A DNA stretch of 64,000 bases, taken from positions 496,001 to 560,000 of the forward strand of contig JAFJTR010000005.1 in assembly GCA_022559985.1 (NCBI GenBank), in the 5' to 3' direction. Numbering within the stretch: position 1 is the first letter of the stretch; each line of letters starts with the position of its first letter. A model generated the notes under the pieces. It searched no databases. It was given only the letters and a program-made list of their open reading frames with translations, and had not been told where the DNA came from. Source of the stretch: Parastagonospora avenae f. sp. tritici 18332-5. Taxonomy: Eukaryota; Ascomycota; Dothideomycetes; Pleosporales; Phaeosphaeriaceae. Of the stretch, positions 1-12,469 are shown piece after piece. The position numbers and the translations under genes are program-made.

Positions 1-3000
1 CTCCACGGTCGTTCAATGGCTCCGGCGGACACGGCCGAGATATTTCGCGCCTAAAGTTAGTCCCTTTCGTTCGGCCCTTTCGTTCGACATGCTGTCGCTG
101 TGGAAGAATTGGCCGAGGCGCTGTGTCTCGATGCAGTAATTTCGTGTTGGAAGTGTGGATTGCTGTGGGAATGTTGGCCGGAGTCGTGAGAGTTGGGGTG
201 GATGGTGTTGGTGAGCTAAGGAGATTGAAAAGCAGCGGTGGTTCGCTGGTAGTCCTTTGCCTGGATTGTTCCATTAGATGGAGATTTACTTGAAAGCTTC
301 GTGTGCTGCGTGTCTCGCGGTGAGTTGGATGTGGGTGTTGCTGTGTCACGGTGGTGGCTTGGGTGTGATGCGCAGCACTTGCTGTGATTGGTTGGGTCGG
401 GAGAGCTCTTTTTACTGGATGAATACAATTGATACACAACACATCTTCTCCAGACGCTACATTGAGATTATCTGGTGGTTATTCGAACTTGGGTGCAAGG
501 TGTTTGCGAGCCAAGCATTATCAGTCCTTGATGGTTCGGTATTTCCCAAAAGTGATAGTGACCGCGCAAGAAAACTTGATTGATGCTGTTAGTTTCGGCG
601 AAAGGCTTTCGGTGAAGCTGAATAGAACGTAGCGTCGGCAAAAATGTGTTTTTGAACTCGCGGCTTTTACGATACATATTGTCGAGCCACAAGGCTAAGC
701 AGGAGAATATGACTCAACATATCATTACCCCCAACCTGGTCGGGTTATCTCGGACAATGACATTCAAATATATCGATACCTGTTCCGGAGGTTAGAACAA
801 CTCGGCCCACAATCCCACGCACGGCTCTGATCGGCATTCATTACCCTAACACAGAGAGTGGTGATGGAACGCCGAGCGGGAAGCGATTGCCTGACTCGAG
901 AGTCCTTTCACGGTGCACCAAGATATCGCTTAATGTCACTGTTACCAACCCCAATTTGTGCCTCGATACCGTGTCCAAATCTAGCGGCCAATACTGGTGG
1001 AGCGAACAAGGCCCAGTCTCAATTGTCTCGGTCCAGTGCTCCGACCAAAAGCAAATAACGGCGAGATCTTGATCTTGACGCCATCACCGCACAAAACCGA
1101 TAAGCGAGGTGTGATGATAGGTCGTGGGTGCTTGTACCGGTAATCACGCACAGTTAGGCTTAATACTTTCCTTGCTTTTCAGCATTGGGCGTGCCTACCC
1201 GCCTATATGTGATGAAGGAAGGGGTGCCTGACGATAAGAAGAATGTGTAGCTGTCATTCGCCGGCAGATCAACCCGTGATGGTTCGATGAGATGAGATCG
1301 GAAACTCGGGCTGAGCCGAGGATGGCGTGAGTGAGTGTCTGAAATATATCTGAGACGGGACAGATGTCACACTGCGTCGCTTCGTTCCGAGATGTGCGAT
1401 CAGAACATGATGACCTCGACTAATTTTGGGCAAATCCTATTGCAGCCTGCATTGACGGCGCAATTTGAGAAAGTTCTCCCTTTCACGAAAAGACGTTGTA
1501 CTGCGTAACGAGGTAACCATGACCAGCAGACACCGCTCTTTGCTATAGGCCGTCCGGAAATATGTCATGACACGCAGAGTTGACTATAGAAGAGCGCTTG
1601 GGCGTCATGAGGGCCTTGATGAGACCTCGTGGCCTCGAACGATACAGACCGCCTCTGCAGTCGAGCAGCTGCGAACTCTGACGATCACACATGATCTTCC
1701 CGTCGCCCACGATACCGATTTCGGGCCTTCACGACTTGCTGGGCGCCTCTGCTGTGAGGCGGTCAAGCACCAGTAACCTAAAGCGGCTGTGAGTTCGCAT
1801 GCTCGAGTCGGCGTTGTTCTGGCCAGCGGTGTTTGGAGCTCCTTGAGCCTCAAAGAGCCGCATGGCGCCATAGGAATTGCGTTTCGGGGCGGTAAGGCAA
1901 CCGTCGGGGACCGCATAAGGTCTCCGGGCTGTGGGCAAAGTTCTGTTGAGACGCGCGCGAAACAGGCACAAAGCGCAAGACGAGGATGCGCTGGCGTTTC
2001 GTGCCTGGATATCCCGCAACTGCGTCTCGATCTAAACTACCGCCTCATCGTGCCGGCGCATCGGTCCTTTGGTGATCTTTGAAAAACTCTTCACAGTCGT
2101 GCTGGCGGACCGCCACGAATATCACAAATACTATTGCATTGCGATGGCGGCAGCTTGAGCCGAGCCAGTGCTCCAAGCACGGAGTCGTCCGGTCACGCCT
2201 TGGTGGTCAGAGTGTCGAAACACGCCTCGGTCATACAAGCGACCACTAAACACTGAACAAACCCGAGGCCTGGGCTGATGACATAACGCGCCGGGTAGTC
2301 AGGGATGGCACTAAGTGTCGTGATTGCTCGGTCGGGGCCCGAAGTTGATTTCCGGCAGACAAAAACATAGGGCAGTCATCTCCGGCTTGGTGTGGTGGAG
2401 ACGATGTTGAGCAGTACGGATATAGCTCGATAAGCGATAACAGCGAGGCATACCGTTCAGGAGTCGCGCTGGAAAATTCTTCAGACGAGGCTGCACGGGA
2501 TGATCGCAGCGGGCCACCATGGGGAGATACGAGAGGACGAAGACGTTGCGCCATATCAACCGTCGCATGACGAGACCAAGCAGCGTGGGATATTTGCTTT
2601 TGCTTGCGAAAAGAGAGGATGGTCCCTGCACTCGTCATCCATGTCATTCGTTCCGTGCCGTCACAGATGCGGGGAAGTCAAGCGTGAATGGCCCACTTGC
2701 AGCCAGTTGCGTGCTGCGGGCAATGAGCGTGCAGACGTGGCTGGCCAATACGCAGAGGCCATGCAGGCGCTGGTGGAGAGGTGTCAGGGCGTGCTGCGGT
2801 GGAGCGTACCAAATGCTTCTACAGGGCACCGGCGGGCGATGCGCTTTGGGGGTGCCACGCCGCCGGGGACAGGCTCTCTTGTGTGTGTTGGGAAGCTCAA
2901 GTGTGCTGCCTATCGTGCAATTTGCCTCCCAGCGGCCTTTCTTCGTCGCAGAGCCATGTCTGTTGGGCATGGCTGCTTTCTGGATCGCCGCGAGAAAAAA

Positions 3001-3851
3001 ATCTTCCTGGTCTGTGTGCCGCAATAACACCTGTGTATAGTGAGACTGTGCCGCGTCTCACGGTTCTGGAATTGCGCCTTTCTCGCTTGCAAGAGCTGAG
3101 AGTCTAAAGGCGCCACAATGATAGGGGTGGACAGAGTGCTGGGCCTGGAGCGCATCGCTGTGGAGCGTCCCGAGGAGGTCCCGAGAAGGTTTGTGGGTGG
3201 CTGCGTCTCGTGGGACAGACAAGTGCGGGAGTCGATGATGCACTTTGCAGCCATCACGTGTATTGAGGGGTCCGGCGGGCGATCTGCAATGACAGTGAGA
3301 CATGTCGGGGTAGGACAGGCGGCTGTGGAAGGCCGTCATGCAGACATCTAGTGGAGCACGAAGAGGGGAAGTGTGTCATGCTATCGCCAGGCACTGAGCC
3401 TGGTCGTTCCTTCCATTTGATGGCGCCGCAGCGACTACGTAGTTATGGTAGGAGAGGAATTGCGGACGCGTCATGAACGACGTCCCGGAGAGTGAGATGA
3501 ATTTCCATCCGTGAAAGCTTCCAAGCTACAAGGTGATCACACCAATCACCTGACCTGACCGCGAATGCTTCCCAGAACCCATGCAGCTCTTGCTGCAGCT
3601 ATGTGATATCGAACAGTAAAGAGACAGTTATGCTTTTAGTCGTACACCGCCGAACATGTAAAAGGGTGAACATATGAGAAAGTACATGTGCGAAACGTAG
3701 TGCTGACGCTTCCGGTGGTATGCAGTAAGAAACTCCGTGAGCCACGCCGGGCTTTGTGCGGGCAACTGCCAGGCACAATGCAGGTGAGAATAAGCAGAAA
3801 AAGTGGCAACGCCGGCTGGTCATGATCGTTCAGTCCACAGTGAGACGTCGT
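1..3851. other. Gene-free or unrecognised left flank
   Basis: No reading frame here has a recognisable domain, a convincing signal peptide or paired splice sites. Several overlapping frames of 100-175 codons between 2240 and 3350 are open in different frames on both strands at once, which is what moderately GC-rich non-coding DNA looks like. Nothing structural such as a tRNA, repeat array or inverted repeat was recognised. It may hold the promoter of a gene beyond the left edge. Confidence 0.5.
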
Positions 3852-4328
3852 TTAGTACTGGTTGTACCTTCGCTTCATGTCTCGTGTTTGGTCGAACGAT
3901 CGCATGTAGCTGTTCAGCTGACTTGCTGCCTGTTGCGAGACGCCGGCTTGGGTCTGTGACGAGGCTGATGCAAGTGATGACCTTGATGAAGACGGAGTCA
4001 GGCTTCGCTGGGGTGCTGCTGGCCTTGCTGTGGGTGGAGCGAAGTAGGAGCCGTTGGCAGTCGGGTAGTAGTGGTAAGGGCTGGGTGCCGCTACGTCGAA
4101 TCCTTTTGACCTTGATGGCGCCTTATACGCCGAGAAGTTGACCGCGGGTGGCAGGTAGAAGCCGTTGCTGGAACTTGATGTTGATGAGGCCGAGGAAGAG
4201 AGTTGTGACGTTTGGGTGCGACCAGCCTTCTCCAGATCTGCTAGCCTGCACGCCTGGCTGCAGTACGCAGAAGGCTCAGACATCTGGCGATCGCACGAGA
4301 GGCAGTAGTCGTTGCTCCAGGAAGCCAT
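3852..4328 (-). CDS. Ecl1-family life-span regulatory factor
   Basis: A 158-residue intronless protein starting MASWSNDYCLSCDRQ. The first 35 residues carry the Ecl1-family signature: a CxxC pair (CLSCD) followed by a YCSQACRLAD segment, a short zinc-binding knuckle. In Schizosaccharomyces pombe Ecl1-type proteins extend chronological life span and respond to nutrient and metal starvation; that is family knowledge, not shown here. The rest is low-complexity, rich in Ser, Pro and Ala, with a Ser-rich stretch near residues 40-55 and another near 110-125, so it is probably disordered. The length fits filamentous-fungal members, which are longer than the yeast proteins. The ATG at 4326-4328 is the first one in frame with the Cys motif. 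A regulatory role in nucleus or cytoplasm is inferred. Confidence 0.75.
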   Translation of the reverse strand: MASWSNDYCLSCDRQMSEPSAYCSQACRLADLEKAGRTQTSQLSSSASSTSSSSNGFYLPPAVNFSAYKAPSRSKGFDVAAPSPYHYYPTANGSYFAPPTARPAAPQRSLTPSSSRSSLASASSQTQAGVSQQAASQLNSYMRSFDQTRDMKRRYNQY

Positions 4329-7300
4329 TGTAGAGAAGGTGTGAGGATGATGGATCGAATAATCGATCAGGAGAGGTGATATATAAAGTAGTGGGAGCTG
4401 ACGAGGCAGTGCTCAGCTGAGTGGAGGATGATGAGACAGATGCTGGGCTGTGGGTATGGTGGTCGATAATATTCGCCTGAGCAAAGACGTGAGGGTGTTG
4501 AGCAAGATGTGAAGTTTCAGATAAGAGTCATGAGATGGGTATTTGAGCTCTTGAGCGGAAGGGCCGTGTGGAGACGGGAGCGAGGAGGATAGTCTTATGA
4601 ACCGTGCCTGAGGTGCACCCGGGCGGACAACCTTGTTGGCTGTCCCCACGCTAACGCGTCTCCACAGGTGAAGTGAGCAGGGGCCCACACGTCCTCTGCA
4701 TAGCCAAGCTCCAGGCTAATCATTTTCATTGCCGCTGGGAGCGCGCGAGCTGTCCTGCACCAGCCTGCACCCCTCTCGCTCGAAGCGCTCTAGCCTGCCT
4801 GCGCATGAGCGTCGTCTGCGTTCGCATGCGATTCGCTGCGACATGGGTTTGCTTGGCCACTGCGGTGCTGCCAGCTCAACGCGAGATTTGCCCTCTTCCT
4901 GCAGCATCCGAGGGCCTCTTGAAATGGTGCCGATGCGATGCAGACTGCAGACTGCAGAAGGGTTTTCGGCCGCGGTGCCATGGCAGGCAGCTGGATAGTG
5001 AACGCACCATCGCTCGAGGGGGTGACACCATGAGCACCCTCTCCATGACGAAATTCGCTAGCAGTCATCTGCCTCATCCGGTGCAGGGCAGGCCAGATGA
5101 CTGACAGGCAAAGGTAGGTACAAGCCCGCCTAATCCAGCATGGCATGAACAGAAAGGGAGGCAAGATATCGGTTTCATAGGTCATCTGCTGGACGCACCA
5201 CTCCCCACGCAATCCTGGACTACGCTGTGCGGCCATCCGTGGATCTTCGTCTATCGTCCGGCTCAAAGTTGCGCGTCGCGCGATATCCTCGTCTTGGACC
5301 ACCGCTATCCTTCACGTCGCTGCAGCAGACCAGCTTCCGTTATCTTCGCCATTATGTCGAGCGAAGGCATGATTGCTTGCAACAGGCATGTCTGACATCG
5401 GCCCCTGCAGGGTCCTGTCACTCTCGTCGTAAGCACCGTATTGCGCGCACAGCACGGGGAATGCTGATTGAGGAAATGCAGCCTCCGTCGTGTGCTTCAT
5501 GGGCAGGAATGTTGGCAGCCATACTCCTCATGCGCCGCCCCTAGCCAAAGTTTACCAGCTTGAACTAGTATACAGTCGATGCGTGGTGCGCTTCGATAAA
5601 TGGGGTCGTCGTTATCAGTTTGCGCTTGGAGCTGTCGCTTGTTCGGATATTCATTTGCTCCAGGTCTGTCCGCAAAAGAATGCCGACACCAACGAACTGC
5701 TCTCTATGTTGCATGAACGATCTGCGCTTTGCTCGCTCAAATGGAATTGCCGCCATGTATGCGTCCAGTACAATTCCTCAACACAATCTGCGTCCACTCT
5801 CTTCGAGGGTCAACTAATTCGTCGCTGCAGCCGCGCAAAAATTGCTATCCGAGCGCATGGAGGATCTCAAGAGTCAAGACTTCGCTTGCCGCTCAGCGCT
5901 TCATCAAGCGACCCTTTCAATCGGTTGTGCACAGGCCGACCTGGACCCTCTCTTGGGGCCTGCCCTCTGATTCAGGCATCCGGCGAGGGCGATGTGCTCC
6001 TGATCGGTCGTCAGAACGCCAGTTCAGTCACGCTTCCTCTTAGATCCAACAACTCGTGGACTGCGTGATAGGCTATTGACTTCTCCAAGTACTAGTGACG
6101 CCTCGCCCAGCACGCTGATGCTTCCATGCATAGCAACAACATGCGAGATAGCCATCAAGCTCCCTCATTCACTGTGCTACCAACCAGAGCAGGCAATTGA
6201 GCTGCAGCTCGCATCGTCCAGCAGGGTTCTGCAGGGAGTTCTTGTCCGACGCCATTGAGTGACTTGCAGATGCAGTTCACTTCGCCCGTTGCATCGACGA
6301 TTGTATTGGCTGTGTCCGCCCCCACGTTGCTTTTTCCAAGGTTCAGCACGACACTTGAAGTCAACGGCGGAGTCGTCATGGCGACATTGGCAGGAACAGG
6401 AAGTATGCTTACCCTGTTCATCCTTATCTTGAAATCCATCGCGTGTGACCAGGGACCGCCATATCTACGATTCCTCCTCTACTCATGAGTTGCCCACTTC
6501 GTATTGCGACACAGACCCCTCTCAACCGAACCGAGCTCCAAAAACAGATGCTTGCAACCGTGCGGGACAGAGCGGGCCCAGTTCTCCACCTACCACGGGC
6601 ACCATTCTCGTTTCGACTGCGATTGCGACATGTCAAGAGCAGGGACCATAAACATCGCAATGTTCATGCAAACGTCTCCAGATGCGACACACGGCTTCGT
6701 GCAGATCACCTGGCTCCTTCAATACATGGCATTGCAGTGCTCCCAAGCCTTGTGTCTTGTGCTACACAGTCAAAGCGACTCGACCATGCTCTGTTCCGTG
6801 CCAGAGTAGACATCAATTGCGCCCGACAGTCTGGATCTCCTCCGCCTCCTAAATTGTACAGTGCTCATCCCGCACTGCATCATCTTGCAGTCTATAGTCC
6901 TGCTATCGACAGCGAACGGCATGCACCGTATATTGCCTCATACTATGGGGACGTCGGAGCACAACTTCCATGGGCGCATGGAGCTTCATGCGGAATGCTC
7001 AACTCCAGATAAACGTACAGGCAACATCCCATACACACTGGGACGGCGAAGTCGTGTTACTCAGCGGCAATCTATCGTGCACGGTGCGCAACACAACTCG
7101 TTTCGGAAATCAATAGGCAGCAGCCTCGCCTGAGGAGGGCCTGATCCATGAGGTCCATCTCCCGAAGTTATGGGCCCCGAATCGGCCCGTCTGGCGCCTA
7201 CAGCGCGGTGGAGTGAGCGGCTGGAGCCTTTGTCTACGGAAACAGGAGCGGTCCGCTGGAGGGCTATCCCTTGCAGCAAAATCCCAAGATACGCAAACTT

Positions 7301-7702
7301 TGAAGCAAACTTTTATCATGCAAGGGGAATTTTGAGACATTTTTTAACTCAGCCTTCCTTCCACGTTGCGATGAGCTCAGATTTTAGCGTCGGTTGACGA
7401 CCCGTGTAGGCGATTTCTCACTTGAGCGCAATCACTGTATCTCGCTAGGTAAGCAGAGGTGAATGCCTCCTAATTACAGCATCAGCCATTTGTACATTGG
7501 CAAGCGCTCCGGACAAATCTTGCTTCGCGACGATAGATGGCAATGAGGATCGTCAAACTTACCCCAACGGTGGATCGCCCCGCTTACTCAAGTGTTCGGA
7601 AAGACCTCACCTCATCTAAAACTAACACATCAAATCTAGTAATCCAGACATCGCGCCACCCCAATTGAGCATCCAGGCACGCAGTCGATAGTACCGTTTA
7701 CA
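4329..7702. other. Long intergenic region without a supported gene
   Basis: About 3.4 kb between the Ecl1 gene and the nucleotidase gene. The first few hundred bases probably hold the Ecl1 5' leader and promoter. Many open frames of 60-190 codons overlap on both strands without recognisable domains. On the minus strand between about 7060 and 6155 short Cys-containing segments occur in shifting frames (for example around 6720-6600 and 6439-6155), so a decayed gene is possible, but no coherent exon set could be drawn. Confidence 0.4.
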
Positions 7703-8842
7703 ATGAGTGCGTCACCGTATAGCGCAGAGCTCCAAATTGCTCTCCGTGCAGTCCACGCCGCATCTCTGCTCACCAAATCTGTGCTGCGCGCGCTCCAGAA
7801 CAACGTTGGCGCCGAAACAAAGGCCGACGACTCGCCCGTTACCATTGCAGACTTTGCTGCTCAGGCATTGCTCATCTCCGCGCTACATGCCGTGTATCCT
7901 GACGACCGCTTCATTGGAGAGGAGAGCGCCGATGCGCTGCGCCAGAATCAGCCGCTAGCGGACCGTGTTTGGCAGCTTGTGCTACGCGCCAAAGAACATG
8001 CTTATGCGCGGCAAGATGGAAAGAGCGAGGTGCAGGGTACTCCGGAAGCACAGACGTTAGCTTTCCCCGCAAGCAAAGCGGAGATGTTTGAGCACATTGA
8101 TCTAGGCGGGAAAGGAGAGCTCACGGGACAGGGGAGGGTCTGGGTCATGGATCCTGTCGATGGCACGGCGACGTTCATGCAGGGGCAGCAGTATGCTGTT
8201 GCGCTGTGTCTGCTCGTCGACGGCGTGCAGCAAGTCGGGGTTGTTGGATGTCCGAACCTCGCGTTCAATGTCCACGGCTCACTAAGAGAAACTCCAATCC
8301 ATGAGGACCAGGTCGACACGACTGGCTACGGCGTTATTCTCTCGGCTGTCAAGGGTCAGGGCACATACGTCCGCTCGATGCAAGAGTACCATCTTGGACA
8401 ATCACGTCTCGTCGACCTCACGTCCCTCCCGCCTAGATCTCCCGCCGACCTGAACTTCATCGAAGCTACCATCGGCAAGACCTCGCTCTCACAGTCCGAG
8501 CATCAAGCCGTCGCGGAAGCCCTCGGATCCAAATGGCCTGGCACCGTCATTTGGTCACAGCAAATGAAGTACGTCGCACTCACCCTCGGCGCTACAGACG
8601 TGCTAGTCCGCATCCCCAAGACAGCAGCGCGATACACATACATCTGGGACCACGCGGGCGGGCACATTCTGTATGAAGAAGCAGGCGGTATGATCCGGGA
8701 CTTCCACGGCAAGGCAATTGACTTCGGGCGCGGGCGCCAGATCAAGGGCGAGGTCAACTTCGGCATGGTTGGCGCCATGCCTCAGGTCTTCGGGGACGTC
8801 GACCGGGCCGTCAAGGACGTCCTCGGACGACGAGAGGTGTAA
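7703..8842 (+). CDS. 3'(2'),5'-bisphosphate nucleotidase (Hal2/Met22 type)
   Basis: A 379-residue intronless member of the lithium-sensitive, Mg-dependent inositol-monophosphatase-like superfamily. Visible motifs in order are a GEES metal-site motif near residue 74, a DPVDGTATF motif near residue 150 (the DPxDGT metal and phosphate loop), a GCPNL segment near 180, and YIWDHAGGHILYEEAGG near 310-330 (WDHxAG-like). This set is typical of yeast Hal2/Met22, which hydrolyses 3'-phosphoadenosine 5'-phosphate to AMP and relieves PAP toxicity in sulfate assimilation and salt stress. The length (yeast about 357) fits. The ATG at 7703 precedes the conserved N-terminal helix directly. It is convergent with Vps29 downstream. 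Its role in methionine biosynthesis and salt tolerance is taken from the family. Confidence 0.92.
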   Translation: MSASPYSAELQIALRAVHAASLLTKSVLRALQNNVGAETKADDSPVTIADFAAQALLISALHAVYPDDRFIGEESADALRQNQPLADRVWQLVLRAKEHAYARQDGKSEVQGTPEAQTLAFPASKAEMFEHIDLGGKGELTGQGRVWVMDPVDGTATFMQGQQYAVALCLLVDGVQQVGVVGCPNLAFNVHGSLRETPIHEDQVDTTGYGVILSAVKGQGTYVRSMQEYHLGQSRLVDLTSLPPRSPADLNFIEATIGKTSLSQSEHQAVAEALGSKWPGTVIWSQQMKYVALTLGATDVLVRIPKTAARYTYIWDHAGGHILYEEAGGMIRDFHGKAIDFGRGRQIKGEVNFGMVGAMPQVFGDVDRAVKDVLGRREV

Positions 8843-9293
8843 TGACAACGTGATTGTCACGCATGGCTGTCCCGAACGTAGCACCCGGGCGCGTGAAGGA
8901 TTTGCTTGTACCACGCTGCGGTGGTGGCACAGAGCCTCACCGGACTGTTACACCATGTGGGGTAAGTCGGAAGAGTGGGATAGCATGAGCCTCAGCTGAG
9001 ATACAGGGATGTCCGCTTGCAGAAGTGGAGCGGGCCTTGTCTTGGATGGCTATACAAGAATGAAAAAGAAAGATATGCGCGGGATTTCCCAGAGGCTAAA
9101 CCGTGGACGTTTTCACTTGCAGGATGTGTGTAACTGTGGACAAGGCAGTGTCCTTTGGATAACTGACCCATCCACTCAATGAGCTCGATTCCTCCGAGGA
9201 TTCCATGCCCTATGCTGTGACACCATTTCCCTCCCCAATTGCCTGCATGCCGTCCCTAGTGAGCCGCGTGAAGCCGGACACACATGCTGCCGC

Positions 9294-10088
9294 CTATGAT
9301 ACACCACCGCCATTTTTCCGAAATGACACCTTTTCCACCGCGACATTCTCGTTGCCTTCTGCGTCTTTCCTCAGCTGGTAGACGTACAGCACAAGCACAT
9401 CGCCCTGGACCTAAGTCTGAGGTTAGCAGGCGCTCGTCCTCCATATTGCATGTTGGGCTAGAACTCACGTCCATGAGCACAAAGCTCGGCGTGGGATCTT
9501 CGTCCTCCGTCCACCATCCTGTCGTCATGGCCCCCGTTGCACTCCCCGGGTTCACGAAGAACTTGCCTTCCATCTCGTATGCTTCGAACTTGTGCGTGCC
9601 GCCCCAAAGCAACACATCGACGTCCATTTGCCGTGCTGCGATCAGCAGACTGTCGCCATCGCCCGGAGGTATGATAGTATGTCCATGTGTGAAGCCAATG
9701 CGCAGCGAGCCATGTGTGACGACCTTTGACAGCGCGAGGTTGGGCGCTTCGACGTCAAAGTCGCCCTTAACAATCTGTAGATCTGGCGCGATGGCGCGCA
9801 GGAACTCGTAGGTTTCGCGGTCGGTGATGTTGCCTAGACACAGGATTTGGCCAATCTTTCCCGGCGCGAGGAGCTTCTTGAACTGTTGACGTGGTAAGTG
9901 GCTGTGCATGTGGAAGCTGGGTGGTGTGGTGGGTGGGCTGGCTGGCTGAAGCGTACCTTTGTCGGTATGTCCTAGGAAGCCTGTAAGTTTGTGAGGTCTA
10001 GCATTATTTATATGATTCTGTAGAAGCTTACTGCTGCTCTGTCTGGTATGAACAGGTCGCCGAGGACCAGCACCAGGCGCGACGCCAT
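9294..10088 (-). CDS. VPS29: Retromer subunit Vps29 (four exons)
   Basis: Exons are 10032-10088, 9957-9971, 9469-9882 and 9294-9410; the product is 200 residues. It reads MASRLVLVLGDLFIPDRAA, then DIPTK from a 15-nt micro-exon, then FKKLLAPGKIGQILCLGN, KGDFDV, THGH, GGTHK and NPGSATGA. These are metallophosphoesterase-fold motifs of Vps29, ending QGDVLVLYVYQL. Vps29 is a scaffold of the retromer cargo-selective trimer (with Vps35 and Vps26) that returns receptors from endosomes to the Golgi; eukaryotic members are thought not to be active phosphatases. All three introns (60, 74 and 58 nt) begin GT and end AG. Without the micro-exon the conserved DIPxKF segment is lost, which supports the model. 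The ATG at 10086-10088 gives the typical N-terminus. Confidence 0.93.
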
Positions 10089-12469
10089 TGTGGCTGCCTA
10101 GTCGGGAGTTGTGGAGTTCTAAGGTAGTGTACACCTGAGCGCAGTGCTAGTAAAGGCTTTCTGGTGATTATGAGTGTCTTTTCGAAGCTGTAGCAGGAGA
10201 AGGCGGGGTTGCGACGTGGAGTTGTAGTTGAGCTTGGGGAAGCTGTCGGGAAGGCGGTGGCAGAACCCTACGAGCTTGGCAGGAACGATGATGCAACTTG
10301 ACTCTCCACACAGACAACTCCACCACAACATGTACAACATTATTCGAGACTTTGAAACTGCATATTTCTAGAATTACCTGCTATATTCCCCTCAATCGTA
10401 AGCATATGAAAGGCTCAATCTTGAGAGCAGACCTGATCCTCTGGAAGCACATCACGATATCTGAGCACCAGCTGGTTCTTTCTCAATGGTCTTTTCCAGC
10501 GTCGCAAACGTCAACTCCCATTTTCAATCCATTGATGCACTAACAGCATATGCACTGAGAAGTCCGGCTATCCCCGAAGTCCCTTGATCATTGTGTAATA
10601 CCTCGGCGAGTACCTGGACCATTCCAGCACGGCGTATAACACGCGCGTCTTGCCAAAGGATCTACAACGACAAACAACATGGGAATGCCCAACTCCAACA
10701 TCCTCGGCAGATGGACTGCGGTCAACGTTCGGCGAGTATTCATCACGATCAATCACGACACATTAACGGTACTTTCCAGAGCACATCAGATCAACAAGTC
10801 GATCACCAGCCATCCACTCACGATTCTCCCCCTCAGCTCTGCTTCTACGCTTGAGAAAGATAGAGCTCATTACACTAAGCAAACCACGCTACCATAAACT
10901 TCATCACATGCCCACCTCCACGTCTCGCTACACCTGCCCGCACTATCACATCGCATCTCCCGCTAGCACCATGCACCACATGATGTTGTACATGGGCTTT
11001 CCCGCGATCTCCGAAGGCGTGGGGTGGGAGAGGGTCACATGTTCGAATCTATGGTTATGGCTTACTATGCGCTAAGAGCTAGTGTAGAACTATGAACATG
11101 ATCTTCCACGGCCGAGCAGAGAACACGTGGGCTTGAGTATCGCTGAGGGTTTTTGGCGGTTTATCTGCTGCGTGAGATTGGACAACGCCATGGTAGTGAG
11201 AAATAGTTTTTGAGTTCTGTCATGTTGGAGATGGTGAGAGCGAATCATCTCGGTGAAGCTGAAGACGTGTCTGCTTCGGGCGCATTGTCGACCGGATAGG
11301 CAAGTGACAGTATGGCTATGAGTGTGTTACATCCGAAGGAATATGAGGCGAGTCCTCGTTTGCACAAATCTTGTGAGAGACGTCGATCTGATCATTTCTC
11401 TCACGACGAAGCAGTGATTTCTCGGAAACTGACGACAAATGCTGACCTGGTTGTCTGACGGTTCAGCTCAGCACCGCGTTCTCATTCTACCCTCTCGAAT
11501 CTCACTGGGCCTGGCGATATGTCATATTCAGTGATTTATCAACCTAAAAGACTTCACTTTCTTTTCCAGGGCGGGACGCAGAGCGATAATCGACCAGAAA
11601 CAATCGCGCTGTGAAATTATTCTTCCAAGCACCAGTTTTCAGGGTCATGTTCACTCCTAGAGCACGCTAGGCCATTGCATGTAAGCGAGATACTCTTACC
11701 CGTTGTCCATGAGTATGTGGCGGTGCAATATGAGCTGAGTCTGAGACCCCCCGGAACTAGACGCACGTCAGTAGGCCATCCACGGGACTTCTCATTGAGG
11801 ACGCCAGCAGGCATCTTTTACGTGATCATCACTAATCTGAGATAGGCTGAAATATATCGTGGTATTCAGTTGTTCTCCCATACCACAGGCAGCAGATATG
11901 ATGCATTTGTCGGCAGTATGAGGATGCAGCTCTGTCTCCTTACCCCCTAAAAAGGCGTTCATGGGACTTGATTTTGATAATTCGCTTACAGACTCCAGAT
12001 TCAAGACTGTGGCGTTGGAAATAATCTCCACCCTTCTAGTGCTAAGTTAGAGCACGGGCTCGGAGTCCCCTTGATCTGAGAACAACAACGCAAGATGCTC
12101 CATCGATCACAATTTTTGGAGATGAATTATTCACTCACGAAATGAATTGTCTGTGTGCAGCGTAAATCTTTCTCGTGTTCGTAAGTTGCGAATTGCGCAG
12201 CGATTGAGTCTACTGCATTATGACTACATGCAGAAGACCATCTGTAGGCGGGACAACTACACTAAATTTTACTGCCGCATTTTGGCTTGATCTAGCGGCA
12301 CTTCAGCTTCATCCGTTCTGGAACAACATCAAAGAATCATGAAAAAGCCTCTGCTACATCTGGTTCCATGACTTGCGCGTACCGCTATTAAAAGAGCAGC
12401 CCCCGAAAAGAGACGGAGCAGTCCTGTTCACTCCCCGTAAGGCATACATTCGTTTTCAGCTCGTTTCTC
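10089..12469. other. Gene-free intergenic region
   Basis: About 2.4 kb with no supported gene. The part next to 10088 should hold the Vps29 promoter. Frames around 10591-11075 (plus) and 11617-12031 (minus) are short, have no recognisable domain and lack convincing splice partners. A B-box-like string near 11042-11052 lacks the matching T stem and is not a tRNA. Confidence 0.5.

Noticed and set aside
2500..3040. Two overlapping plus-strand frames of about 175 codons
   Set aside because: Different frames are open at once with another on the minus strand, there is no domain, and codon use is unlike neighbouring genes.
11030..11075. B-box-like GTTCGAATC suggesting a tRNA
   Set aside because: Flanking bases do not pair as a T stem, and no A box or acceptor stem fits.
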